DNA of 64,000 nucleotides, taken from the NCBI GenBank assembly GCA_014529385.2, contig CM043971.1, positions 83,652,340 to 83,716,339 of the forward strand. Direction: 5' to 3'. Each line of letters begins with the position of its first letter. Position 1 is the first letter of the stretch. The translations under genes were made by a program, and so were the position numbers. The notes beneath the pieces are model-generated. The model searched no databases. It was given only the letters and a program-made list of their open reading frames with translations, and had not been told where the DNA came from. This DNA comes from Adiantum capillus-veneris. Taxonomy: Eukaryota; Streptophyta; Polypodiopsida; Polypodiales; Pteridaceae. Shown piece by piece: positions 35,601-46,087 of this stretch.

Positions 35601-38600
35601 GAAGAGAGGGAATGAGAGAGTGATAGAGATCTGTAGAAGGGGAGAGAGAGAAAGAGAGGAGGAGAATGATACCCGATGGGGTCTCAAGCAACCCTCTAAA
35701 GGGCCCCCCACACCAGTGCCGATGTAGAGGGGGAGAGAGAGAAAGAGAGGAGGAGAATAATACCCGATGGGGTTCCTAGCAACCCTCTAAAGGGTCCCCC
35801 ACACCAGTGCCGATGTAGAGGGGGAGAGAGAGAAAGAGAGGAGGAGAATGATACACGATGGGGTTCCAAGCAACCCTCTAAAGGGCCCCCCACACCAGTG
35901 CCGATGTGGTATTTGCTTTAGATTGCGTAAATGGAATGTACACACATGCAATACCTCAAGTGTAGACTCTACTATCTCGAATGGTGAATGTCGCCGCGAT
36001 AACTCCTCAAGACGAGGCACCTCCGGGGTTGATTTGATGCACCTTTGGATGCATCTCGATATGGGATTGCGGATGGTCACCAAGGGGTGGATCTGGGGTT
36101 GAATTGCGCTCTCGATGTGAGAGGTATTAGCCTTGTTCAAACGATATAGAAACTTACTTGAAGGTTGTGCTTCATCCACCAGGTCGATGACATGATCCTC
36201 AGGTTGCTCGGGAGGAAGTGTTGGGGGAAGATCATCATGGAGAAACAAGTGCCCAAACTTTTCAAACAACTCACTATACCTGTTAGGAATACCCAAGTTC
36301 CTTGATGTGGGGTTGAGATAGATGACCGTTGTTTGGGCTCCTCGATGTAGCTCTCTTTAAGCCTGGGCATGAGAGATGAGAGGGAGAGAGGACGTGCCGC
36401 TCTCGCTTCGAATGAGGACAGGTTGCGACACATTGTCATTGATGAGAAGCGTAAACTTCTCCCAAACAACAATGGGCTTAAACATGCGAAACTACTCAAT
36501 GCCCAAAATCATATCACATCCTGCAAGTTTAGAGACTACAAAATGACGAGTAAATTGAGTTTGTTGAATGACCAATTTGACATCATTACATTCTTGAGAG
36601 ATCCAAGCGTCCATGCGTTCAGAAAGCCCATGCATCGGAGGGTGGGGATAGAAGTCTGAAGACGTGCACGTTTCACAAGAGATTCAGTGCTTACATCATG
36701 AGAACATCCAGAATCAAACAACATAATGACCCTTTGACCTTCACATGTCGATAACATTTTATGAGTTCATCCTCTTCGAAAGTCCCCTCCTGCTTAGCTT
36801 CTTGCACTACCACACTCATAGCATTTACTTGAGGGGTAGAGTCAGAAGTTGACGCACTAGAGGATTCCTTTTTAGATTCATTCTTATTACACTCCTTTTT
36901 CATGTGACCTACGATGTGACAATGGAAACACCTACGTTCCTTTGCATACAATGCTCATTCTTCTCCATTTAATGGACCACGTAAAACTCCTTGAGCAATC
37001 TTTTCATTAGGTGTGAGTGGAGGTTTATTAGATTTTCCTTTACTCTTATTCTTAGATTTGTGGCCCTTAACTTGAGATGTAGATGGAGAATTAGATTGAG
37101 AAGAAGAACTAGAAGAGTTCTTTTTGTTGTTACCATTTCCATTAGAATTTTTGTCCTTGTTTTCATAGGAGTGTGGAGAGGAAGAGTTACCATTACCGTA
37201 GGCCGTCTTGAGCTTACTCTTCTTGTGCTTCACCTCTTGGAGTTCAGCCAAGCGTATAGCCTCTTGAAACGTCTTCAGATCTCCGGCTTTCACATTAAAC
37301 TTGATCGAGTGGTCCAATCCAAAGAGAAAGGCCTCCAGCCTTTCCCGATCCGATTTCCTCAATTGTCCACCTATCTGAGACACAAGGTTAGCATATGACA
37401 TCACAAGTTTACCTTGTTGAGACAAAGCCTGAAAATCCTTCGTCAATCGCTTCAGTATTGTGGAGTCAAGAAGGGAGTCTTTAGATCCTCCTCGAACTCC
37501 TCCCAACTAAGCTCGAAAGGGGAACGAGGAGAGACTTGGGATAGGCCGCCTTGTGGGCTTCTTACTTCTTCTCCATCCACTCATCCTTCCAGGTGATGGC
37601 ATCACTCGTGAGATGCATGGAAGCTTTTATCGGCATGGACACTCCTAGCGAGAAATCAATAGCAACCCACGAACAGAAACTGCAAAAATCACTGAACTTC
37701 ATGAGCAAGAGAGAGAGAGAGTCGACACGGCCCGGCGGAGTTCCGCGCCCAGAAGCACTAGCCCCAAAGACTGGCGGCCCTTTCGGTATTTCTTTATTAT
37801 TATGCTCGCAATAGTACAACTCATGTGGGTCCTTTGCTCTTAGACTCTACGTCCAGATGCTCTGCAGAGTGAGAGGCCCAAGGGCTCTTTTAAACTTACA
37901 TGGGATGCCTAAAAGCAGAGCCCCAAAAGTAGTTCTCCCCAAAGCACTAAACCCCAAAAGCATCTGCTCCCATAAGCTAGCGTTCGAAACTGATTTGCGG
38001 AAGTCCATGCAGCCTGCCACGTGGCACCAACAGTGTAAAACGCGAAAATTCCATACTTCTTTCGTACGGATTGCCATATCAGTATGTGAGCGTGATTTAC
38101 ATAAATCTTTTTTGCAAAGTTCAAGCTTCTGTGTTTCAGTGAAATGGCCCCCACGGCTGGTGCTCGTAAGTTCTTCAAGTTGGTTGGTTTGATTTCTCTT
38201 GTCCAACTCGGCCATTTCTCTTCCAGTTGGTCATGCCACGTCGTCACTTTGTGACATTCCCCCCTCTTGAAAGAATTGTGATCGCCCTCGATTACATCTG
38301 CAAAAACAGCGAGAAGACAAAAACTTTCTTCAGTAGACATTGACTCTTATGTACTTATGCACCAAACTCCACCAATCCAACACTTCTACATAGACATCAG
38401 TCACTGATCTGATCACGTTTTTGTGAAGGGTCTGAGATAATTATTTAGCAATCACATCTAGACTACGCTAATCTTTTCACGATGGCTTGATCTACTAAAT
38501 CTTGTTACTATCAGATTCATATCTTTCATTTCACATTTCAATCAAGCAAACCATGCCCATGGCCAGCCCCACAAGACGGTAGATCCACATACCATACAGT

Positions 38601-41600
38601 CCACAAAATCACACACTTAGTTCACACTAAACACCGTGTTTCACTTATTCAATCTAGCCATCTCATTTCGTCCAGAACTTTTGATACACCTAGATCACTG
38701 TGCAACAATCTCATCCTTCCGAAACTCTTGATGCACTCACAACAGTATCCAATCATGTGATCCAGATAGACATCTTGATGCACTAGAATCTCATTCAGTT
38801 CACATTCACTTAGGCATCACATCTAGATCTCACTGATCTCTAACAGATGTCTATATGCACTAAGTTCAAATCACATTCATTCTTGATTCACTTAGCTATC
38901 ACATCCAGATCTTACCTATCTCTGTTGACGGATGTCTAGATGCACTAAGTTCTAATCATTCATCAGACAAAATGCTGCAAACATTTTTCTCTTTCTCTAC
39001 ATGTCTCAAACAATACACACACATGTTTTTCAGTTCAATCAAGGAACTTTCCAATTCATTGCACACATTTCATAAAGTCATTCCGCAAAATACAGTCAGC
39101 CCGTCAGCACCTTAAAATCTCAAAGAGAAATTAGCGACTTTATTCAATCTAGGTAATCTGTGACAAAGAATGGAGTGGCTCCCCTCTTGTGCGGTCCGCA
39201 CCGCATTAGATTCAACCTGATGATTCATCGGTAACTTTAATTCAACTTGCTGATTCATCGGTAACTTTTGGCATAGACACTGCTAATAGCCCAAAAGTTT
39301 TGAGGTACAGCTCTCTCTGAAGGGAATTTGGGAGGTTCTCCTCCTGCATCCACTTTGCAGCTAGGGCCAAAAAGTACCCTTGAGCAAATTATCCGGTGGG
39401 CCTAGCTTACCTTTTTACTCTTTTCTTGCGCCGTGTGACTTGTTGGTAGCCGTTCTGGCCTCCCCGTCCTTGGCACCTCAATCTACCAGGTGATTCCCTT
39501 TCCTTTCTTTCCTTGTGTCTTGGGACCTGTGGGTAGCCTCGCTAGCCTCCCCTGTCCGCTGGCTCGTCGGTTTCAATCGTTGGAACATTGAGACGCACTA
39601 TCATTTGATCCCCTTTCTTCTCCGGAATCCTTTGAATCCTGATAAACTTGCAGCTGGTTCCCTTAGTTCGTCGGAACCCTTGGATGCACTACCTCTGATT
39701 CCCTTATTGCTCCGGAATCATGTGATGAGTTGTCATCCGGTTCCCTTGATTCATTCTCTTCACTAGAAGACTCTTGCTTTGTTGAGTGGATACTATCCAG
39801 TGCGTAGGATAAGTCAATGAGCATGCATGCTTTTCAAATCCTTGCTTAGCATGTCCCATAAGTCTCTTACTAGAGTTAGACTTCTGTTCTAGACAATACT
39901 CTCGAATCTCTTCTGGCCAAACCACAACAAAACCGCTCAATCAGGTTCCTCAAAGTAATCTTCCGAAACGAAGACACTAGCCTCTAGCATGTATCTATCT
40001 CTCTTAGGAATTCTCAAATGATGCCAAGCCGTGATGGCATCTCTCATATTCGTTTGATATCCAAGTTGACGTGAAAATTTTCTTGAATTTTACCCATGTC
40101 GCAGGTGTTTCTTTGCGTAGCAATAGAGTAGACCTCCATATCTGTGCAATTCCTTTCAAGTAAGATGCCGCCCTTCTCATCTTGGAGTGTTCCGCGAACC
40201 AACCTCCAAGGCTGTGTTGCAGTATATCTTTGGCTTGGAGTGTCCAAGTCTGTTATAGTGGTATCAACGCAAATTACGGAAATCAGCCCAGCTTTTGATA
40301 TTTTTGGGTCTAGGCTCCACAGCCGGTGCTCATAAGTTCTTTCAAGCTGGTAGGGTTTAAAAAACCTAACCCCTTTCTGTTTTAGGCCACTCAGCCACAC
40401 TTTCTGAGTTCAGTTCAGTTCTTCTTGTCCTCTTGGCCAGTTCTTTCTAGTTGGGGACGCCACGTCATCACTGTGACATTTGGCGAGTTTGAGAGATGTT
40501 CAAATGAGGTTTGAGATTGTAGAGGTGGTTCATTACTGATTTTGCATCAGGTTTGGGACGGCTGCTTTGTGTGCGTGTTATTTGATGGTCTGGTGCGGGT
40601 ATGTGCAAATTTAAAGAAAAATTTTGTGCGGTTGGCTGCTGGAGGCTGGAGCATCGTGACTTGTACTTTGAGTTCCACTATGCCTGTTCCCTGCTATCAC
40701 ATGGAAGAAGACAACCTTTCAACATGTTATTTAGGTGTGATTTGATGTTGAAACAGTACCTGGTACGTAATTGAAGTGTCTAGATAATTGCAGGCCAATT
40801 TTTCTAGTGTCTTTGCTGTTCTTTCTATATATTGTGGCTTGTGGCAAGCTGACAAAATTAGTGACAAAGGAATGTAGTTTTGCTGCTCCCCTAGGTTGTA
40901 TGGACCAGCTCTAGCAGGTGTGTAATTCCTAACTCATCCATGCAAGTTTGGTTTTCTCTGAGACCAGTAAGCCCTAGATTTTGAGTTTCTTTTTGTGGCA
41001 TGATCTCGCTTTACGGCCAAGAGCCTTCACTACAAGGTGAGGGCTACCTAAAAGTATGTATTGGGGTGCCTGTTTGAAGACTTATAAGCTACATTGGAGG
41101 TACTAGTGGCCTTCAGGTCTATGCACTCGCTTATCTAGACGACATTGAGCTATTCTTAAGCACGATTTTACGTGTCCTTGCTTGTGTGTTTTTGTGCGTG
41201 CTTTAGCCTCTCTTAGAATTTGCAGGTTCAAACTTTTCTGACTTTTGAAGGTATATCGCTTTTGATTTGAAATAGGAACCTTGAAAAGCTACCAAATTGG
41301 TTGGTTGGGCAACTAGTTTTAGGTTAGTAACTTGATAAAATCAATTTGTGGCCAGAAACTGGAAGAGATGACATTTTCTTTGTGGATGGCCTTTTTACTT
41401 TTGGTTCTGCAAATGGTCTTCCTTCTTGTCTGCGGTTCCGGGTTGCTTCCTACTTCACGTCAAGAAGTTTTCAAGCTGTGGTGTTTTTGTCTTACACATG
41501 CTATCTGTAGGCTGCAGGTGTCTTGATGGCTTGTGAAACCTATCGAGGATCTGCACTATCAAGAGGTCTCCAATGTTTATTATTTTTTACAATTTTTTTT

Positions 41601-41999
41601 TATGTTGATTGTATTAAATTGCTCATCGTAGTTCTGTTAATTGTAGATAAACCATTTTTTCTCCTCCATATGAAAAATGAAAGTGTGGCAGCAAGGCCCA
41701 TCGGTGATTGGGCTGATTGTCAACAGGACGGAAAGGTTAGCAAAGAGCTGTTTTGATGCAAAAATCGTTGTATTTACTAAGCCTTTCTGATTTATTCATC
41801 CATTGGCAGGTAATTGTAGCCTTTTATGATCCATGCCAAGATAGCAAGTTTCCAGGATGGCCATTGCGCAATTTGCTCATGTTGGCTGTGGTGCATTGGC
41901 ATGTGCGAACCTTGCAAGTTTTATGCTACAGAGAGAAGAAGGGCCAGGCTGATTTGGAACGATCCCTCCTTGGAGATGTAAAAATTCCAGAACACTCAG
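32695..41999 (+). CDS. ATG7: ATG7 N-terminal half (6 exons, partial)
   Basis: Ubiquitin-like modifier-activating enzyme ATG7, the cytosolic E1 that activates ATG8 and ATG12 for autophagy. Exons: 32695-32839, 32925-33133, 33216-33407, 41511-41565, 41647-41735, 41810-41999. All introns are GT...AG and phases join without shift, giving 293 codons plus one base. Landmarks: FWHRLAALKLD (residues near 25), PGTLYNTNT (near 95), LKKWRFHYWFAFPA (near 146), FYDPC and GWPLRN (near 234-249), CYREKKGQADL (near 265). The 55-bp exon 4 aligns residue for residue in length with the plant family. Only the N-terminal domain, which recruits the E2 enzymes ATG3/ATG10, is present. The ATP-binding and catalytic-Cys region (family length about 700) is not in the window. 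Exon 6 ends at a GT, so the gene continues outside or is broken. Confidence 0.93.
33408..33927 (+). other. ATG7 intron 3, left part
   Basis: Unique-looking intron sequence between exon 3 and the gypsy debris. I see no gene or long repeat. Confidence 0.6.
33928..34237 (-). repeat. probable 3' LTR of gypsy B
   Basis: On the plus strand it starts TGTTATTAGG and ends CGTGACA. On the minus strand it follows directly after a G-run that can serve as polypurine tract (34241-34264). A TATATATAAG stretch lies near 34110. No second copy is in the window, so the lower boundary is less certain than the upper. Confidence 0.6.
34241..34264. repeat. C24 homopolymer
   Basis: Twenty-four C followed by an A-rich run. 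On the minus strand this is a G-run adjoining the presumed 3' LTR of gypsy B, where the polypurine tract belongs. Its length may be a replication-slippage or assembly artefact. Confidence 0.85.
34524..35477 (-). pseudogene. integrase of gypsy B, broken
   Basis: Minus-strand integrase remnant. The zinc-finger start GHSGIQKTY lies near 35465. The core has MWVVMDRLTKMAKCI with the first catalytic Asp at about 35255, and LPADIVSDRDRKF (second Asp) near 35125. A C-terminal piece lies at 34790-34524 (VKVPAKSKTMKTGK-like, then GPFKVLKKI). Frames change near 35040 and between 34800 and 35000. Confidence 0.8.
35478..36130 (-). repeat. F-family LTR block inside gypsy B
   Basis: Matches the 5' LTR of element F (from 62144) over about 430 bp. 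The lower end reads TATCAGG where F has TGTCAAG. It contains a 91-bp unit repeated three times (35640-35910) that F has once. It replaces most of B's RT and RNase H, and I find no target duplication. It is therefore more likely a recombination or deletion product than a clean insertion. Confidence 0.65.
35640..35910. repeat. 91-bp tandem triplication in an LTR
   Basis: Three head-to-tail copies, with the landmark TACCCGATGG (third copy TACACGATGG) at 35670, 35761 and 35852, exactly 91 bp apart. Each has a GA-rich run and a CCCTCTAAAGGG palindrome-like centre. The related LTR at 62144 has one copy. Confidence 0.92.
36131..36530 (-). pseudogene. RT start of gypsy B, truncated
   Basis: Minus strand. 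The linker to RT with LPPEQPEDHVIDL near 36208 is the usual lead-in to gypsy RT and is also present in element C. It ends after YRLNK, where the LTR block begins. No catalytic RT motif remains. Confidence 0.7.
36531..36770 (-). pseudogene. protease of gypsy B, fragment
   Basis: Minus strand. The motif LFDSGCSHD carries the aspartic protease triad D-S-G, near 36700. It is followed by a frame broken against RT. Confidence 0.7.
36780..37701 (-). pseudogene. gag of gypsy B, broken
   Basis: Minus strand. The capsid core region ITWKDEWM near 37590 and the LSQQGKLVMSYANLVSQIGGQ stretch near 37390 are typical of plant gypsy gag. A Ser/Asn/Lys-rich tail follows, then a CCHC knuckle (CFHCHIVGHMKKEC) near 36925. 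Frames shift near 37450 and 36955. It is homologous to 56156-57100. Confidence 0.8.
37702..40478 (-). mobile_element. degenerate gypsy relic E
   Basis: Minus-strand LTR element remnant. A probable LTR ends on the plus strand at GTGACA (38256). It is followed on the minus strand by a polypurine tract, CAAGAGGGGGGAA, like that of element C. A related, diverged LTR end (GTGACA at 40478) closes the other side; both share the GCTGGTGCTC...AAGTTCTT stretch. Between them only the C-terminal end of pol is recognisable (AKWMQEENLPNSLQ near 39360, plus an acidic linker near 39600-39780). The interior has an 86-bp tandem duplication (38811-38980) and a 31-bp one (39210-39270). Most of gag and pol is deleted. 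The lower LTR boundary is approximate, and I see no target duplication. Confidence 0.5.
40479..41510 (+). other. ATG7 intron 3, right part
   Basis: Intron sequence between relic E and exon 4. No gene or long repeat is visible. The short open frames have no coding look. Confidence 0.6.
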
Positions 42000-42111
42000 G
42001 TTGCTTGTTTTGTCCTTTCACCAGTGGCTTTCATACGTGGAAATTTATTTTGACACATATATGCTACACAGTGCTAGAGTGACCATTGGACAGTTCTGAG
42101 TTTCCTCTCAT
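42000..42111 (+). other. start of the intron after ATG7 exon 6
   Basis: Begins with GTTGCTTG directly after exon 6. It leads into LINE-like sequence and then nested LTR elements. No matching exon 7 is seen up to 64000. Confidence 0.5.
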
Positions 42112-42400
42112 AGACTAGAGATCGAGGTTGAACAGGCAACACTGATCCACAAAGACCAGAGGACGTGCAGGGTATGTGGATGTGGGATAGAGAACGAGGT
42201 GCACCATGTGTGCAAATGTCCAACATTATTTAGATTCACATATGAGAGCAACTGGTGCATGCAACCCTTTTCACATGACAACCCACACTTAAGAGCGCTA
42301 TTGGAGCCGAGAGATGAGACAGCTGGGTAGCTTCTTACTAGATATTTAGAGACAGAGGGAGACTCTCCTCCAGTCACCCACACACACTAGGGGAGGGCGA
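42112..42400 (+). pseudogene. LINE 3'-end zinc finger, plus strand
   Basis: An open plus-strand stretch with CRVCGCGIENEVHHVCKCP, spacing C-x2-C...H-x3-C. It resembles the zinc finger that closes the RT protein of many plant LINEs. No RT core is visible upstream, so this is a 5'-truncated copy. The following 400 bp are rich in CA/CCC repeats and may be its 3' end. Confidence 0.45.
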
Positions 42401-42859
42401 CAGTCATAGCTCACGGACTTCTTTGCGAGAGCTGCCCCATTTCCATCCACTAACACTCAGAGAGTAGTCACATTACAAATAACATGAGCAGGCCAGATAG
42501 ACGGAGATAGAGTGGTCCTTCTCAGACCTTGTTGCTATGCTACAAGGACTCTTCACTCTCTACCCACCTATGCATGCCATGCTACACCCCCATTTTGGTA
42601 CTCGATTGAGCTAGCTAGCCCTTTGCATATCATGGTTGTGCTCCCCTATGCATATGGTTCACACCATTTGAGTTAGAACTCCACACCCCTCACCCCTCAT
42701 GTCCATATACACACCCCCATGTTGGTCTATTTTGTTTTCTAGTAGGTTTATTTGCAGCACTTTTGTCCTTTTTGCTGGATACCAGAGGACACACACACAT
42801 ACACCCGACACACAATTTTTGTAAATCACTTTTGAATCATTAGTGGGAAACCCCAGAAT

Positions 42860-43320
42860 GAGGAAAGTCCATAGAATATATCATATACAAGAGATGCCCA
42901 AGTTCGTAGTGAACAAACGCATAGTCAAAACAGATCTGAGAAAAAGGCCATACAATGAAGGGTCAATCTCATGCTGAGACAGACCATCATAAAGCGAATG
43001 TTATAATGATTGTCTGAAAAAGGAAAAATCCTGAATGGACTCTTACCAATAACAGACTGATTTCTCAACTGCAAAATCAGCCACGTGCTGAGTACTGGAG
43101 CCAATGGATCTATAGTGTCTGAGAGTAGGAGCAAGAACGCCAAACAGCAAGAAATGTTTCCCAAAAGAAACAAGCTCGAAGAAGCCCTACTATGTGATCC
43201 ATCAAATTGTGAGAGGCAGTACAATTCCACAATAGATGAGGAACCATTTCAAATGCACCACAAACATAACCAGAGAGGATGTCCCATAGCGGCTTGTTAG
43301 ATAAGATCCAATCGAAAGAA
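42860..43320 (-). pseudogene. LINE RT C-terminal fragment, minus strand
   Basis: Minus strand: WILSNKPLWDILSGYVCGAF followed by EMVPHLLWNC near 43290-43230. This is the zf-RVT type ending of plant LINE reverse transcriptases (CGA...E-x2-x-HLLWNC). The downstream frame is worn. Upstream sequence to about 43880 shows no intact RT block. Confidence 0.5.
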
Positions 43321-43879
43321 CTGCAAGCATGGATTTGTTAAGGCTGGGAAAAATGTAGGGAGACACTGCATCGTCACCTTTATGTTAACTTTTGGAAAAG
43401 CAAATTTTTAGCTATTAATGTGCAAGAGATGCAACCAATGCATAGGAGGTTGATGGATTAGGGGGAAGAGGCTAAAGAGGATAACCAAAACTGCTGCCAT
43501 GATATATATAGAGAGGCCCGAGGGAAGACGAGTGAGTCTTGAGAAGCTATGGAGGAAGTTGAAGGAGCCATAAGGCAACCGCCCGGTAGCCGCTAAAGAG
43601 CACCACAGAAAGAGGAAGACAGCAGGAGCTGCATCGACATCAGTATAGCCACCACCAATAGGAGAAGAGATAATGCGTACTCAAGGTTCCTTTTACTTCG
43701 TGAGAGAGAGGTGCAATTGACTAGAGACAAAAGAGAGAAGGTGGTGAACAAAGCTTTGGGCAGATTTGTGTAGACTTGGTCACAATCCAGATTGCTACCT
43801 GATTAGAGTATCTTCATCCCTAGATGGAAGTTGTGGTTTGTTATGGAATCTCCCCTGCTCCAAAGGAACGGTCATGTGA
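43321..43879. other. unassigned repeat-like stretch
   Basis: No domain recognised on either strand. It is probably worn LINE or gypsy sequence. Confidence 0.4.
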
Positions 43880-44414
43880 GGTTTCAACTTTCGGAATTTA
43901 ACCATCCTTGTCTTGAGTGCCCTGAAATCAACACATAACTGAAATGAGTTTGATTTCTTACGAATAAAGAAAGCAAAGACCGTACCTTGGGAGGGCGAAG
44001 CCTCCTAAACGAGAAGTCACTTGGTTTTGGCTTCTCTTTAAATTAATTCATAAGTCTAAGGTATGTATGTGTATGCATGTGCATGGGCATGTATGTCCAT
44101 ATGTATGCAATACTATGTATGTCTATGGATGCCCATAAATGACCCATATCCATGGACCCATCTCTTTTAGAATAATTGACTATGAGCATGGGGGCACTAC
44201 ATGAGGTGTATCACTCAATTGGGTAAATTGGGACACCTCTAGTGGTAAGTGAGAGGCTTTTCACACCTCTACACATGCATTTAGCAATAGGGGCGAGTAG
44301 GGGAGGTATGTGACACAATGACCCTTTGAGCATTAACATGTCCATAACATTTTATGAGTTCGTTCTCTTCAAAAATCCCCTCCTGCTTAGCTTCTTGCTC
44401 TACCACACTCATAG
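43880..44414 (-). mobile_element. distal fragments of gypsy F
   Basis: 44314-44414 matches the protease-gag junction of gypsy B (36718-36820) and is the direct continuation of 56156 onward, across inserted element C. Homology stops at 44314. A separate minus-strand RT trace (FQLCVDFRALKTRMVKF near 43925, similar to the CVDYRALN block) lies at 43880-44010. 44050-44120 is rich in TATG/CATG repeats. Whether the RT trace belongs to F is inferred from order and strand. Confidence 0.45.
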
Positions 44415-45916
44415 TGAAACTGGCCCATGGGGCGGTAGGCGTTGGCTTTCACTCGAAATTCTTTACTTTAGACACACACAGAGAGAACGTGCAAAGGAAA
44501 CCTGCGATGGGAATTAACACTTAAGTACACACACAGCTCGGAAGATAGAATGCTCCGAGCAGACGCCAACAACCTGTAGACCCCAAAATTGGCGCCCCTT
44601 TCGGTATTTCTTTATTCTTTAGGAGGATAAATTACAAAGTAGAGTCCTAGGAATCCTTTACCTGTATCCCGCTAGATACTACCTGATTTGGCCAAATTTC
44701 GGTAGCATAACAGCCCCAAAACTTGCGCGAAACCAATTCCCCTGCTAGAACTGACTTCTATTGGCGTAAACCCTCTGATTCCTGCCCAAAAACAGTAAAT
44801 TCAGCACGCTGTATTTACTGGTTTTTGCCCTGTTTTCAGTCCCAAACAGTCCCCTAGCTGTCCTCTGCCAGTGGGGCACGATTCCCAAGTGTTCTGGCGT
44901 CCGTATGGCTGAAAAACAGTCAATTTTCTGCGCATACACAGCACTGAATTTGCACCTGTACGGTGAGGTTATGACCCTCACTGGTGCCTGCTTTGGAGTA
45001 GCAGTTAGCTACCCCTGTTCCTGCTCAAGGAGGCTCTTGCCTCAGCACAAAAGCATGAACCCACATAGCTGTACATCAGTCAAATGAAGAGTCCTCTTGT
45101 GGGGCATCACATAACTGCACGTAGGAGGGAGAGAGCAGTGTGTAGCGTGCAGGGCATCACTCCTAGCACCACACTGTACATGGGAGGGAAAGAAAGCACT
45201 CCATAGCTCTTAAGTTGTGACAGGAAACTGAAAATGAGGCCTCCCAGCTTATAATTCAGCGCTACCTCTTCCTTTGTGAGGCAAGTTCACAGAAATGTGC
45301 CACTTGGTGCATTTACAAGCATTTTTCCGTTTCAGGTTTGCCGCCTAAAAATCTCCCGATTGGTTGCCTAGTTGACTTTGCGGCAGATTTGTAAAATGTT
45401 TCCCTAGTCATACCGGAGGTAATGACGCGAACACATTTCACGGCCCAAAATAGCAGTTCCCTAAATTTTAGGAAATGATTCCATTGGGCTCCCACTGGTC
45501 ATTTGACCATCTATCTTCATTGGGACCGCATCCAAAAGTGCAATGTGGCCCAATTGTCGGATACTTTCTGTTGGTAGTCCCACCTTGACTTTATGCCTTT
45601 ATTGAGTTCACTTCCTAGTATCCACCAACTTGCTAAGTGCGAGGGGGAACCTACATGATCTTGCTATGAGCCTAGACATCCTCTTACTATACGAATTCCA
45701 GTGCCGACCACTTTCCCTCTGCGGGTGAAACTACCATTCACATTGGCCATACAATGTCCGACTGTTTGCTACTTCAAAAAGAGGGTCTCAAAAATAAAAC
45801 AAAAATCATTGGAAAGAAACCAACAACTAAGGTTCGTAGTTGCCACGTCTTGGTGACATGATTAACAACTGCCACGTCTTGGTGACATGATTAACAACTG
45901 CCACGTCCTCGTGACA
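44415..45916 (-). repeat. 3' LTR of gypsy C
   Basis: 1,502 bp, TG...CA on the plus strand. Pieces match 51326-51967, 53262-53957 and 55907-56150. The end near 45840-45916 has a roughly 31-bp motif (CTGCCACGTC...GTGACATGATTAA) repeated. Confidence 0.9.
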
Positions 45917-45935
45917 CACCCCCCTCTTGAAATCG
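45917..45935 (-). promoter_or_regulatory. gypsy C polypurine tract
   Basis: On the minus strand, TTTCAAGAGGGGGGTG lies immediately before the 3' LTR. The same type of tract is seen in relic E. Confidence 0.8.
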
Positions 45936-46087
45936 CAAACGTCCTCGATTGCATACCATAAATACACGCCATTGATGATCTTGTGTTGTTAGCACTCTTT
46001 TATCATCACATGTATCCGCAAGAAAGATCGTTACATATAGATACAAATGACTTAATGAGACCTTCATACTTGTGTCATTTCCATCTA

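Larger units (their letters stand above)
33928..37701 (-). mobile_element. gypsy relic B inside ATG7 intron 3
   Basis: Minus-strand Ty3/gypsy remnant. From its 5' side (high coordinates): gag with zinc knuckle, protease, only the start of RT, an intruding LTR-like block (35478-36130), then integrase and the 3' LTR (33928-34237). Most of RT and RNase H are missing. Its own 5' LTR was not found. Gag and protease match the element at 44314-44414 and 56156-57310 (F), so B and F belong to one family. Confidence 0.8.

Noticed and set aside
37909-38340. 143-codon minus-strand frame
   Set aside because: Covers the LTR and polypurine-tract junction of relic E.
41332-41526. additional ATG7 exon upstream of exon 4
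   Set aside because: Open in two frames, but no alignment to the family is left over; exons 3, 4 and 5 already join with exact length and phase.
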